From contig NZ_LT575483.1 in assembly GCF_900086705.1 (NCBI RefSeq), forward strand, positions 3,743,459 through 3,807,458: a DNA stretch of 64,000 bases, read 5' to 3'. Shown here piece by piece: positions 56,360 to 64,000 of this stretch. Position 1 is the stretch's first letter. Each line of letters opens with the position of its first letter. The DNA comes from Massilibacillus massiliensis (GTDB taxonomy: Bacteria > Bacillota > Negativicutes > FLKF01). The notes below the pieces were generated by a model. That model saw only the letters and a program-made list of their open reading frames with translations. It made no database searches and was not told where the DNA came from. The translations under genes were made by a program, and so were the position numbers.

Positions 56360-59023
56360 ATGTGGTTTGCAAAATCACAGGAACAAGCTCTTAATGAATA
56401 TAATGTCAATCCGACTGTTGGGTTGACTACGGAAGAAGCGCAAGCAAGACTTGTGAAATATGGGGAAAATAAGCTGAAGGGCAAACCGAAGAAAAGTTTG
56501 ATAGCTCTATTTTTTGCCCAGCTTCAGGATATGTTAATTTATGTTCTGTTGGGGGCAGCAGTTATAACTGTGTATATTGGCGAATATGTAGACGCAATTA
56601 TTATTCTTTTAGTAGTCGTTTTAAATGCTGTTATCGGTGTTTTTCAAGAGTACAAAGCGGAAAAGGCTATAGAAGCCCTGCAGGAAATGACTACACCGAG
56701 AGCACTTGTAAGACGTGATGGTGAAGTAAAGGAAATCAATTCTGAAGAAATTGTCCCTGGTGATATTGTCATTCTTGACGCTGGCAGATTTGTATCCGCA
56801 GATCTTAGACTGATAGATAGTGCCAATTTGAAAATAGAAGAATCATCGCTTACAGGCGAATCCGTCCCGTCAGAAAAGAACGCAAATGATGTACACGAAG
56901 ACCCAAAAACACCAATTGGCGATAAAACCAATATGGCATTTATGTCGACGCTGGTCACTTATGGCCGAGGTGAAGGGGTTGTTATAGCAACCGCGATGGA
57001 TACGGAAATAGGTAAAATTGCGACGATACTTGATGAAGAAATTGAGGAAATGACGCCGTTGCAAAAGAGGCTTGGTGAGCTGGGAAAAGCGTTAGGCTTA
57101 ATCGCTATGGGGATATGTGCGCTAATCTTTGTCATAGCCCTGTTCCAGAAGAGAGATTTATTTGAGATGTTCATAACAGCGATTAGTTTAGCTGTTGCTG
57201 CGATTCCAGAAGGACTTCCCGCGATCGTTGCCATTGTTCTTGCACTTGGCGTTACCAGAATGTCCAAAATCAATGCGATTGTAAAAAAGCTGCCGGCTGT
57301 TGAGTCACTTGGTTCTGTAAACATCATCTGTTCAGATAAAACAGGAACGCTTACGCAGAACAAGATGACGGTTGTGAAACTTTATACGTTAGATAATTTA
57401 AAAGATGTCCCTGCTGAAGGTAAGGGATTGGAGCCCACGCAAGACGAACAGGCGTTGATCAAATCCTTTGTACTGTGTTCGGATGCAACTTATGAGAATG
57501 AAGAAAGTACAGGTGACCCCACGGAAGTTGCTTTAATCGTACTTGGTGATAAATATAACCTGACCAGAAAAACGCTGCATGCCGCGTACACACGAGTTGG
57601 CGAAAATCCTTTTGATTCCGACAGAAAATTAATGTCTACGCTAAATGAGGAAGAAAGTGCCTATCGGATTCACACAAAAGGCGCGATTGATAATATTTTA
57701 AAAATATCATCGACTGCTTTAGTAAATGGTAGGGTTGTTCCTTTAACGGAAGAGATGAAAAAAAACTACTTGCGGATTGCTGAAGAAATGTCTGATAGTG
57801 CACTGCGGGTGCTAGGCACAGCGTTTAAAAACAGCGATTCTATGATTCATCCAGATGAAATGGAAACGGACTTAACTGTTATTGGGATAGTTGGAATGAT
57901 TGATCCTCCTAGACTGGAAGTTAAGGATTCTATAATGAAAGCTAAGCGTGCCGGTATTACGCCGATCATGATAACCGGAGATCATAAGAATACAGCAGTA
58001 GCTATAGCGAAGGAATTGGGAATTGCGACATCTTTAGAACAAAGTATAACCGGTGCCGAATTAGATGAATTATCGGATGAGGAATTTATAAGCCGAATTA
58101 ACGATTATCGAGTATTTGCCAGAGTATCGCCGGAGCATAAGGTTAAGATTGTTAAAGCTTATCAGATTCATGGAAATGTTGTTTCGATGACTGGCGATGG
58201 AGTTAATGATGCGCCTTCCTTAAAGAATGCTGATATCGGTGTTGCCATGGGGATTACAGGTACGGATGTTTCTAAGGGCGCCAGTGATATGATTCTTACG
58301 GATGACAACTTTACTACGATTGTTCATGCGATAGAAGAGGGGCGGAACATTTATAACAATATAAAGAAGTCAGTCATATTTCTGCTTTCCTGCAACTTGG
58401 GCGAAGTGATTGCTATATTTATTGCTGTACTCTTTTACTGGCCTATACCGCTCATAGCTACACAGCTATTATGGATTAACTTAATTACCGATACCTTGCC
58501 GGCGATTGCTTTGGGTGTAGATCCTGGCGATGAAGATGTTATGAGGAAAAAGCCGCGTAATCCCAAAGAAGGATTTTTTGCACACGGTGCCGGATTTAGA
58601 GCGGTACTTGGCGGAGTCCTAATTGGCAGTCTTACGCTTGCTGCGTTCTATTTTGGCTTACAGGAATATGGTTATAGTTTGGGATCAAGAAATATACCGG
58701 AAGAAGTATTAACCTATGCTAGGACGATGGCCTTTGTAGTTCTTGCCGGCTCCCAATTATTCTTTTCCTTAGCGATGAGAAACTCTACCAAGTCAATTTT
58801 CCAAATTGGACTGTTCTCTAATAGATTCTTGATCGCTGCCATTGTAATCGGGTTTATATTACAATTTGTAGTTATATCAGTGCCATTCCTTGCAAGTGCG
58901 TTTAAAGTACAAATGCTTTCTGCAGGAGACTGGGGATTGGTAATCCTGTTTAGTTTAGTTCCATTCGTATTGAAGGAATTCTCCAAACTGTTTATGCGTG
59001 GAAAAAATGAAAGTGAGAGTTAA
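56360..59023 (+). CDS. P2A-type cation (calcium) ATPase
   Basis: An 887-residue membrane cation pump. Order: N-terminal cation-ATPase domain (NPTVGLTTEEAQARLVKYGENKL), helices 1-2, actuator LTGES, helices 3-4 with the ion-binding AAIPEGLPA, phosphorylation site CSDKTGTLTQNKMTVV, nucleotide domain with KGAIDNI, TGDGVNDAPSLKNADIGVAMG, helices 5-6 with SCNLGEV...QLLWINLITDTLPAIALGVDP, and a C-terminal set of helices. This is the SERCA/PMCA-like type that expels Ca2+ in bacteria. Start: ATG 56360 has AAGGA 9 bases upstream; earlier in-frame starts at 56342-56354 overlap that site. Upstream stem GCTAAGCC/GGGCTTAGC at 56295-56321 may be regulatory or a terminator. Confidence 0.93.
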   Translation: MWFAKSQEQALNEYNVNPTVGLTTEEAQARLVKYGENKLKGKPKKSLIALFFAQLQDMLIYVLLGAAVITVYIGEYVDAIIILLVVVLNAVIGVFQEYKAEKAIEALQEMTTPRALVRRDGEVKEINSEEIVPGDIVILDAGRFVSADLRLIDSANLKIEESSLTGESVPSEKNANDVHEDPKTPIGDKTNMAFMSTLVTYGRGEGVVIATAMDTEIGKIATILDEEIEEMTPLQKRLGELGKALGLIAMGICALIFVIALFQKRDLFEMFITAISLAVAAIPEGLPAIVAIVLALGVTRMSKINAIVKKLPAVESLGSVNIICSDKTGTLTQNKMTVVKLYTLDNLKDVPAEGKGLEPTQDEQALIKSFVLCSDATYENEESTGDPTEVALIVLGDKYNLTRKTLHAAYTRVGENPFDSDRKLMSTLNEEESAYRIHTKGAIDNILKISSTALVNGRVVPLTEEMKKNYLRIAEEMSDSALRVLGTAFKNSDSMIHPDEMETDLTVIGIVGMIDPPRLEVKDSIMKAKRAGITPIMITGDHKNTAVAIAKELGIATSLEQSITGAELDELSDEEFISRINDYRVFARVSPEHKVKIVKAYQIHGNVVSMTGDGVNDAPSLKNADIGVAMGITGTDVSKGASDMILTDDNFTTIVHAIEEGRNIYNNIKKSVIFLLSCNLGEVIAIFIAVLFYWPIPLIATQLLWINLITDTLPAIALGVDPGDEDVMRKKPRNPKEGFFAHGAGFRAVLGGVLIGSLTLAAFYFGLQEYGYSLGSRNIPEEVLTYARTMAFVVLAGSQLFFSLAMRNSTKSIFQIGLFSNRFLIAAIVIGFILQFVVISVPFLASAFKVQMLSAGDWGLVILFSLVPFVLKEFSKLFMRGKNESES

Positions 59024-59103
59024 AATTCTCGTTTCTAAAAAGGATGGTTCTTTGTTTCATAGGGCGCTAAGAGAAAAGGCTATTTCATATTTGTGGAGTT
59101 TGT

Positions 59104-59970
59104 TTAACATTCAGCTTTTATTAAATCTACAAACTTGGTTATTGCCGCCGTTGGAATGATATCTTTTCTTCGGATCAGCATGGTTGTACACTTCCGAAGA
59201 TGGGGTGGTAATTCATAAGCGGATAGGGTGCCTGACCGCAGTTTATCTTCTATAACTGATTTAGGCAATAGGGAGATGCCGATACCCGCAGACACACCAC
59301 CGATAATAGCTTCCAAAGAACCAAATTCAAACTGCCTTAACGGTATCAAGGTACTCTCCTGCAAATATCGCTCAAGCAATGAGCGGTAAGAACAGCCGGA
59401 TCGAAAAACCAAGATTGTCCTATTTTTTAAAATATCCAAGATATCTTGGGTATTTTCTTTTTTTTCGGTAATCAGAACCATTTCTTCATCGAAGCTTTCC
59501 GTTTCGATGATTTCAGGGTGGTTGACAGTTGATGCGACAAAAGCCAGATCAAGTTTGTAATTTAGAACTTGATTCATTAAATATTCAGTGGAGCCTGTTT
59601 GCAGTGAAAGTTCAACCTTATCATATAAGGAATGATATTTTTTTAACAACGAGGGTAGCCGAATCGCGGCTGTTGTTTCCATGGCGCCGATACGTAATAG
59701 ACCACTGGGAATTTCAGTTGGGCGTAATTGATGATGTAACTCTTCGATGAGTCGAGAAATCTTTAGTCCTTGTTCTTTGAAGATTTGACCTGAAGGTGTA
59801 ATTTGAACCCCCTTTGCATTGCGGTAAAACAAATCTACTTTTAATTCTGCTTCCAGCTTTCGGATGCGCGCAGTTACACTGGATTGTGCATATCCCAGCG
59901 CTTCGGCTGCTTGTGTCATGGAACCGCGTAATGCTACTTCACGAAATACTTTTATATCGTCTAAATCCAT
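59104..59970 (-). CDS. LysR-family transcriptional regulator
   Basis: A 288-residue regulator: N-terminal winged helix (MDLDDIKVFREVALRGSMTQAAEALGYAQSSVTARIRKLEAEL) and periplasmic-binding-like effector domain (about 90-285, GLLRIGAMETTAAIRLPSLL, GVSAGIGISLLPKSVI). It is divergent from the MFS-tautomerase pair across 374 bases and is the likely regulator of that pair. Effector unknown. The gap 59971-60344 holds a palindrome-like CTATCTTCTAGATAG near 60084 and no gene. Confidence 0.92.
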   Translation of the reverse strand: MDLDDIKVFREVALRGSMTQAAEALGYAQSSVTARIRKLEAELKVDLFYRNAKGVQITPSGQIFKEQGLKISRLIEELHHQLRPTEIPSGLLRIGAMETTAAIRLPSLLKKYHSLYDKVELSLQTGSTEYLMNQVLNYKLDLAFVASTVNHPEIIETESFDEEMVLITEKKENTQDILDILKNRTILVFRSGCSYRSLLERYLQESTLIPLRQFEFGSLEAIIGGVSAGIGISLLPKSVIEDKLRSGTLSAYELPPHLRKCTTMLIRRKDIIPTAAITKFVDLIKAEC

Positions 59971-60344
59971 TTTTATTTCACCTCTACCTATAGTTAAAAA
60001 CGTTCTCTATTCATAAGGGTAATCGTTTATTGTAATGGAACTATCATAACATATAAATAATATTGTGACTAGCGAGATAAGCACTATCTTCTAGATAGCT
60101 GAGCGTATGTAAAACTGTGGTACGAGTGTTATGCTAAGTTTAGCTTCGACAATGTGCTTTAATTCGTGTAGTTATAAATTGTGTAAAGGTGGACATAGAT
60201 ATGCCTATAGATAAATACGATAGCTATCATAGATATTATTCGCTTCTGCTGATGGATGTTTTTATGTAAAATTATACAAAAAGTTTATATTTTCGCGAAA
60301 AGGGGGCGGACAAATCGAAGACGGGTTATAATCTTGCTATTCTT

Positions 60345-61463
60345 GTGGGTGGAATTTGTACCTTGAGTTTAGCAATGGGAATTTCAAGATTTGGATTTAC
60401 ACCCATTATTCCGTTAATGCAAAGGGATATTGGTGTAACTGAATGGGATATTGCGGTCATGGCTTCGATGAATTATTTGGGGTACTTGCTTGGTGCTTAT
60501 ATTTCAAGAACTGAGTGGATAAGACGTCATTTAAGAGTTTGCTTAGGTGGAGGAATCCTTGTCAGTTTGCTCTTACTGGTTGCTATGCCATTGACATTAA
60601 ATAATTTCCTTTGGGCATTTCTAAGACTGTTTGCTGGATTTCTTAGCGCAATTTTATTCGTTGTTGCTTCGAGTGTTACTTTAGGGCAAGGGCGAAATGA
60701 TTGGGCAGGGTATCTATATAGCGGGGTTGGTATCGGAATTGCATTTACTGGGATCTTTGTTCCGATTTTTGATGCTTTTGGCGATTGGACGATTTCATGG
60801 TATGGATTGGCACTGGGAGGCAGTTTATTTGGCATCGTTGCGTGGTATACGTTATCGAAAGTGATATACGATAAAACTGGAGAGACAGGAAAATCACAAT
60901 CTCGCAATTGCTTTATAAGAGATTATCAGTGGTATGTTCTTCTGCTGAGTTACGGACTAGAGGGGATCGGATATATCATAACAGCCACATTTATTGTGCA
61001 AATGATAAATTCAATGCCCGAGCTTAGCCATATTGCCAATCAAAGTTGGGTGCTCATTGGCTTGGCAGCAATTCCATCGACCTATCTTTGGGCACTGCTT
61101 GCTAAAAAAACAAATATAAAAGTAAGCCTTATACTGGCTTTTGCTCTGCAAGCGATGGGAATCCTACTGCCAGTTATTTTGCCAAATCAACTCAGTACAT
61201 TAATTGGAGGTGCGTTATTTGGCGGAACTTTTATGGGCATAACCAGTCTTTCTATAACTTTGGCGCAACAATTGCAACCTAAAGCCCAAATGCAAGCGAT
61301 TGGAGAATTAACAACGGTATATGCTTTGGGACAAATTATAGGACCTATTGTCGCTGCATATCTTCAAAATCAGTTCAATATTTTAGCGCCTAGTATTTTT
61401 GCTGTTATGATTTTAATACTTGCATTATTCGTGTTGATGACATTAAAAATAAGAAGAAAGTAG
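60345..61463 (+). CDS. MFS transporter, YbfB/YjiJ-like
   Basis: A protein of 372 or more residues with about 12 membrane segments. The motif GISRFGFTPIIPLMQRDIGVTEWD at the start is typical of the YbfB/YjiJ group. The first clear start is GTG 60345, but the frame stays open and hydrophobic upstream (TGYNLAILVGG), and AGGGGG at 60301-60306 is spaced correctly for codon 60315, which here is TCG where TTG would be expected. So the N terminus may be 10 residues longer using an odd start, or the native start is mutated. The tautomerase gene follows; its ribosome site overlaps this stop. Substrate unknown. Confidence 0.82.
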   Translation: MGGICTLSLAMGISRFGFTPIIPLMQRDIGVTEWDIAVMASMNYLGYLLGAYISRTEWIRRHLRVCLGGGILVSLLLLVAMPLTLNNFLWAFLRLFAGFLSAILFVVASSVTLGQGRNDWAGYLYSGVGIGIAFTGIFVPIFDAFGDWTISWYGLALGGSLFGIVAWYTLSKVIYDKTGETGKSQSRNCFIRDYQWYVLLLSYGLEGIGYIITATFIVQMINSMPELSHIANQSWVLIGLAAIPSTYLWALLAKKTNIKVSLILAFALQAMGILLPVILPNQLSTLIGGALFGGTFMGITSLSITLAQQLQPKAQMQAIGELTTVYALGQIIGPIVAAYLQNQFNILAPSIFAVMILILALFVLMTLKIRRK

Positions 61464-61473
61464 GTGAAAATGA

Positions 61474-61674
61474 ATGCCATACGTAAACATAAAGATTACC
61501 AAGGAAGGCGCAACGACTGAACAAAAAGCGCAATTGATTCAGGGCGCGACGCAACTCTTGGTAGATGTGCTAGGAAAAAATCCAAAAACTACGGTTGTCG
61601 TGATTGATGAGGTCGATACTGACAATTGGGGAATCGGTGGGGAACCCGTTACCATGATAAGAAAGAGATCATAA
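61474..61674 (+). CDS. 4-oxalocrotonate tautomerase family protein
   Basis: A 66-residue enzyme of the tautomerase fold. Pro1 after the initiator Met (MPYVNIKITKEG) is the catalytic base; TEQKAQLIQGATQLLVDVLGKNPKTTVVVIDEV and NWGIGGE complete the family pattern. It normally works as a hexamer in the cytosol. TAGGTGA, containing the stop of the MFS gene, is its ribosome site, so it is coupled to the transporter; the pair may import and isomerise an aromatic or keto acid (inference). Confidence 0.92.
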   Translation: MPYVNIKITKEGATTEQKAQLIQGATQLLVDVLGKNPKTTVVVIDEVDTDNWGIGGEPVTMIRKRS

Positions 61675-62066
61675 TACTCGAATTTGGAGATCGTATTAAA
61701 TTTGTACCTTTAAGTGTTGCAGTTACTGCTAGTACTGATGAATTGGTGAACAGGTAACATAAAGTTTTTATCAACTCTATAATCAAAACATTTTTAAAAC
61801 TGTAATGGTTATTCTAAATTTTCGATCGTCTATGAAAGAATAAGTATTTATGATAGATCATAAATGAGTACAGAAACCTGCTAATAAAAATCAATGGTTT
61901 TTATTAGCAGGTTTCTGTTTCTAGTTTCTTGAATATAAATTTGAGATAAGGACTCATTATTTTGTATAAAAATCAAGTAAGCTATAGAGATGCGAATGTA
62001 AGCTATTTTATAATAGATAACTAAGTGGGATAGTATATCAGTATACGTTGTGAAGGAGGAGAGAAA
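61675..62066. other. intergenic region with one terminator
   Basis: Apart from the terminator at 61871-61917 and the ribosome site GGAGGAGAG before 62067, nothing is seen. Confidence 0.5.
61871..61917. terminator. perfect 20-base stem terminator
   Basis: CAGAAACCTGCTAATAAAAA (61871-61890) and its exact complement at 61898-61917 around TCAATGG. A/T tracts inside the stem allow use on either strand. Confidence 0.75.
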
Positions 62067-62720
62067 ATGCACGCAGTATTAGTAGGGGCGACGGGAGCGA
62101 CAGGTAAAGATTTGCTGGATTTATTGTTAAAAGATAATTTTTTTCATTCGGTAGATATTTTTGTTAGGCGAGACCCAGGGCTTGAACATAAAAAGTTAAG
62201 GATAAATGTTATTGATTTTGACAAACCAGAACAATGGGGAAGTTTAGTGAAAGGTGATGTTTTGTTCTCATGTTTGGGGACTACCCTTAAAGTTGCAGGC
62301 AGTAAAGCGAATCAATGGAAAATTGATTATGACTATCAATACCAGTTTGCTAAATTGGCGCGCGAAAATAGTGTGAATCATTATGTATTAGTATCTTCTG
62401 GTTATGCTTCGCCGAGTGCTTTCTTCTATTACCCAAGAATGAAAGGACAGTTGGAAGAAGCTGTGAAGAGTTTAAGGTTTCCCAAGTTGTCAATTTTTAA
62501 ACCGCCTATGTTAGTCCGAAAAAATAGTGATAGAAGAAATGAAATTATCGGGATGAAAGTTATACAGTTTTTGAATAAAATGGGATTGTTTCGTTCGCAA
62601 AGGTCTCTACCGACAGAAGTATTGGCGCAAGCCATGATAAATTCCGCCAAAACAAAAGAAAATGGTATTTTCACACTAAAAAACAAAGCTATTTGGGAAT
62701 GTGCCAAAGGTAACAAGTAA
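62067..62720 (+). CDS. NAD(P)-binding Rossmann-fold oxidoreductase (TIP30/HTATIP2-like)
   Basis: A 217-residue short atypical dehydrogenase. The cofactor loop is GATGATGKDLLDLLL at the N terminus, followed by VFVRRDPGL, DVLFSCLGTTLKVAGSKANQWKIDYDYQYQFAKLA and YVLVSSGYASPSAFFYYPRMKGQLEEAV, whose Tyr-Lys pair (YPRMK) resembles the extended SDR active site, then FKPPMLV. Substrate unknown. ATG after GGAGGAGAG. Convergent with the LysR gene at 62739. Confidence 0.85.
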   Translation: MHAVLVGATGATGKDLLDLLLKDNFFHSVDIFVRRDPGLEHKKLRINVIDFDKPEQWGSLVKGDVLFSCLGTTLKVAGSKANQWKIDYDYQYQFAKLARENSVNHYVLVSSGYASPSAFFYYPRMKGQLEEAVKSLRFPKLSIFKPPMLVRKNSDRRNEIIGMKVIQFLNKMGLFRSQRSLPTEVLAQAMINSAKTKENGIFTLKNKAIWECAKGNK

Positions 62721-62738
62721 AACGAAAGTGCGCATCAT

Positions 62739-63638
62739 TTACAAGATAGATTTTGCCGCATAGGTTTTGCGTGTTTCTTCCAAAAAATTTAAAATGCTAG
62801 GCGAAATCCATTTATCTTTATGATATGCAATCTGAGTAAAAACCTTTATGGGTGGGCCTTCCCAAGGAACTTCTTCTAAGTGATTTTGCGTTAGTTCATA
62901 TTCCACGGTAGTACGTGGCAAAATAGTAATTCCCAAGCCACTCATAACCAATTGTTTGATGGCCTGTACATTGTTAATTTCAATAATGGAACGCGGCTGT
63001 ACTCCGGATTTTTGTAACAGTTCGTCAATCGTAGCTCTATATAGGCAATTTGCCTGCGTAATGATCAGATTTTCGCTTTGGAAATCATGAAAATCAACGG
63101 TCTTTTTTTGACGGAAGGAATGACTGGGAGCAACAACGACTACACTTGATTCTGAACATAATGTTTCTATGATTAAATCGGGATAATGTATTTTTTTTGT
63201 TAGGAAGAAGGCTACATCCACTACATTTTCTTGTATTTGCTCACGGATTTCTTGAACCGTGCCAAATTTTAAGCGAATATCTGCCTGTGGATATTTTTCA
63301 ATAAACGATTCTAATATACTTGGTAGTTGGGCAACGCCAAACGATTGATTGGCTCCTATTGTAATTTTTCCTGTTATATTTTTCTTTTCGGCAAAGATTG
63401 AACTAGCTTCATTGGAAAACGTCATTATCTTTTCCGCGTAATAGAGTAACTGTTCTCCTTCACTAGTTATTTTAATTGTATGGCCTAGCCTTTCAAAAAG
63501 TTTTATCTTAAATTCATCTTCTAATATTTGAATATGCATAGTAACTGTTGGTTGAGCATATCTGAGGAGTTTGGCAGCTTTACTGAAGCTGCCTGTCTTA
63601 TGTACGATGAGAAAAGTTTTTAGATGCTTAATATCCAT
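62739..63638 (-). CDS. LysR-family transcriptional regulator
   Basis: A 299-residue LysR protein: helix-turn-helix MDIKHLKTFLIVHKTGSFSKAAKLLRYAQPTVTMHIQILEDEF and effector domain (ITIGANQSFGVAQLPSIL, VVVVAPSHSF, VMSGLGITILPRTTV). It is similar in plan to CysL/CbbR-type regulators. It is divergent from the partial gene at 63779, a likely target; the 140-base gap is AT-rich with TATAAT-like boxes. Confidence 0.92.
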   Translation of the reverse strand: MDIKHLKTFLIVHKTGSFSKAAKLLRYAQPTVTMHIQILEDEFKIKLFERLGHTIKITSEGEQLLYYAEKIMTFSNEASSIFAEKKNITGKITIGANQSFGVAQLPSILESFIEKYPQADIRLKFGTVQEIREQIQENVVDVAFFLTKKIHYPDLIIETLCSESSVVVVAPSHSFRQKKTVDFHDFQSENLIITQANCLYRATIDELLQKSGVQPRSIIEINNVQAIKQLVMSGLGITILPRTTVEYELTQNHLEEVPWEGPPIKVFTQIAYHKDKWISPSILNFLEETRKTYAAKSIL

Positions 63639-63778
63639 TGTTACACTACCTGATATTATAATTTATAATCAATTTCATTATAACTATCGATTTTACTTAT
63701 ATATTATAATTCAGTATAGTTTATATACAGTATCTTTGCAAACGCGAATAATTAAAATATAGAAAATAGGGTGATATG

Positions 63779-64000
63779 ATGAATAAGACAGATATTTGTG
63801 CCAGTGCGGAAAAATTTGTGGAAGCATCAGAATATAATTATGTGGCAGAAAAAATTGCCATTACACCGCGGGTAGCTGGTTTGAAAATGTTTGAAACGCC
63901 GATTTTTGGTGTTGGCTTAGCTACAGATCATTACTTTGCTGAATTGAAAGAAAGCGCCGCGATTGGTGAACATTTTTTATTGCCGCAACAATGGCTGCCA
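63779..64000 (+). CDS. start of an epoxyqueuosine-reductase-like (4Fe-4S) protein, cut by the window end
   Basis: The frame from ATG 63779 (or the adjacent ATG 63776) is open to the end of the window, 74 codons. Residues such as ICASAEKFVEASEYNYV, ITPRVAGLKMFETPIFGVG and FLLPQQWLP resemble the N terminus of QueG-like proteins with a double 4Fe-4S domain, but the cysteine motifs would lie beyond the window. GGTGAT serves as ribosome site. Confidence 0.55.
   Translation, partial: MNKTDICASAEKFVEASEYNYVAEKIAITPRVAGLKMFETPIFGVGLATDHYFAELKESAAIGEHFLLPQQWLP

Overview
The window looks like chromosomal DNA of a low-GC anaerobic Bacillota, most likely one of the Negativicutes (Sporomusa/Selenomonas relatives). 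That placement rests on gene content and style: GatCAB, a family II pyrophosphatase with CBS/DRTGG inserts, strong GGAGG ribosome sites, frequent TTG/GTG starts, and a MobA-MobB fusion. No rRNA or tRNA gene was found to anchor it.

Layout. (1) 0.1-22.9 kb is mostly housekeeping: a copper operon (CopA with a fused CopZ-like tail, then CsoR) behind a visible CsoR operator, an asparaginase, a divergent polysaccharide deacetylase, a chemoreceptor, a TtcA-like protein, a pyrophosphatase, then pcrA-ligA-gatC-gatA-gatB, manA, mobA-mobB and rlmD. Two families of long non-coding repeats (R1, R2) sit between these genes. (2) 22.4-28.9 kb is a small island bracketed by a direct duplication of the rlmD 3' end. 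It holds a GmrSD/BrxU-like DUF262 protein and an IS1182-like element that was itself hit by an IS256-like element; both insertions keep their target duplications. (3) 29.4-38.1 kb is an antiphage defence island: a Ser/Thr kinase-SF1 helicase with a partner gene (Mokosh type I-like, but the partner shows no canonical PLD motif), then a two-gene Gabija system (GajA, GajB). (4) 38.4-50.5 kb is repeat-rich accessory DNA: three copies of a type I toxin/antisense-RNA-like module, remnants of RhuM, KilA-N and DUF6809-like genes, a segmental duplication carrying a broken and an intact AraC gene, a chemoreceptor, an MFS transporter and a pRiA4b ORF-3-like protein. (5) 50.5-64.0 kb returns to ordinary genes: ftsH, cfa, a CD3324-like regulator with a structured leader beside a methyltransferase, MmcQ/YjbR, a calcium-type P-ATPase, two LysR regulators with their neighbours, an NAD(P)-binding oxidoreductase, and the start of a gene that runs off the end.

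How parts fit. CsoR should repress copA and itself until Cu(I) binds. GatCAB forms one amidotransferase, and pcrA-ligA upstream serve DNA repair. In the island, the kinase-helicase pair and Gabija are adjacent and co-oriented, but they differ in base composition and so were probably acquired separately. A short recurrent motif (consensus GTGACGGTTCTTTTGTCTAC, REP-like) lies at several module junctions and probably marks past rearrangement points. Functions are read from protein motifs by eye; no database search was run.
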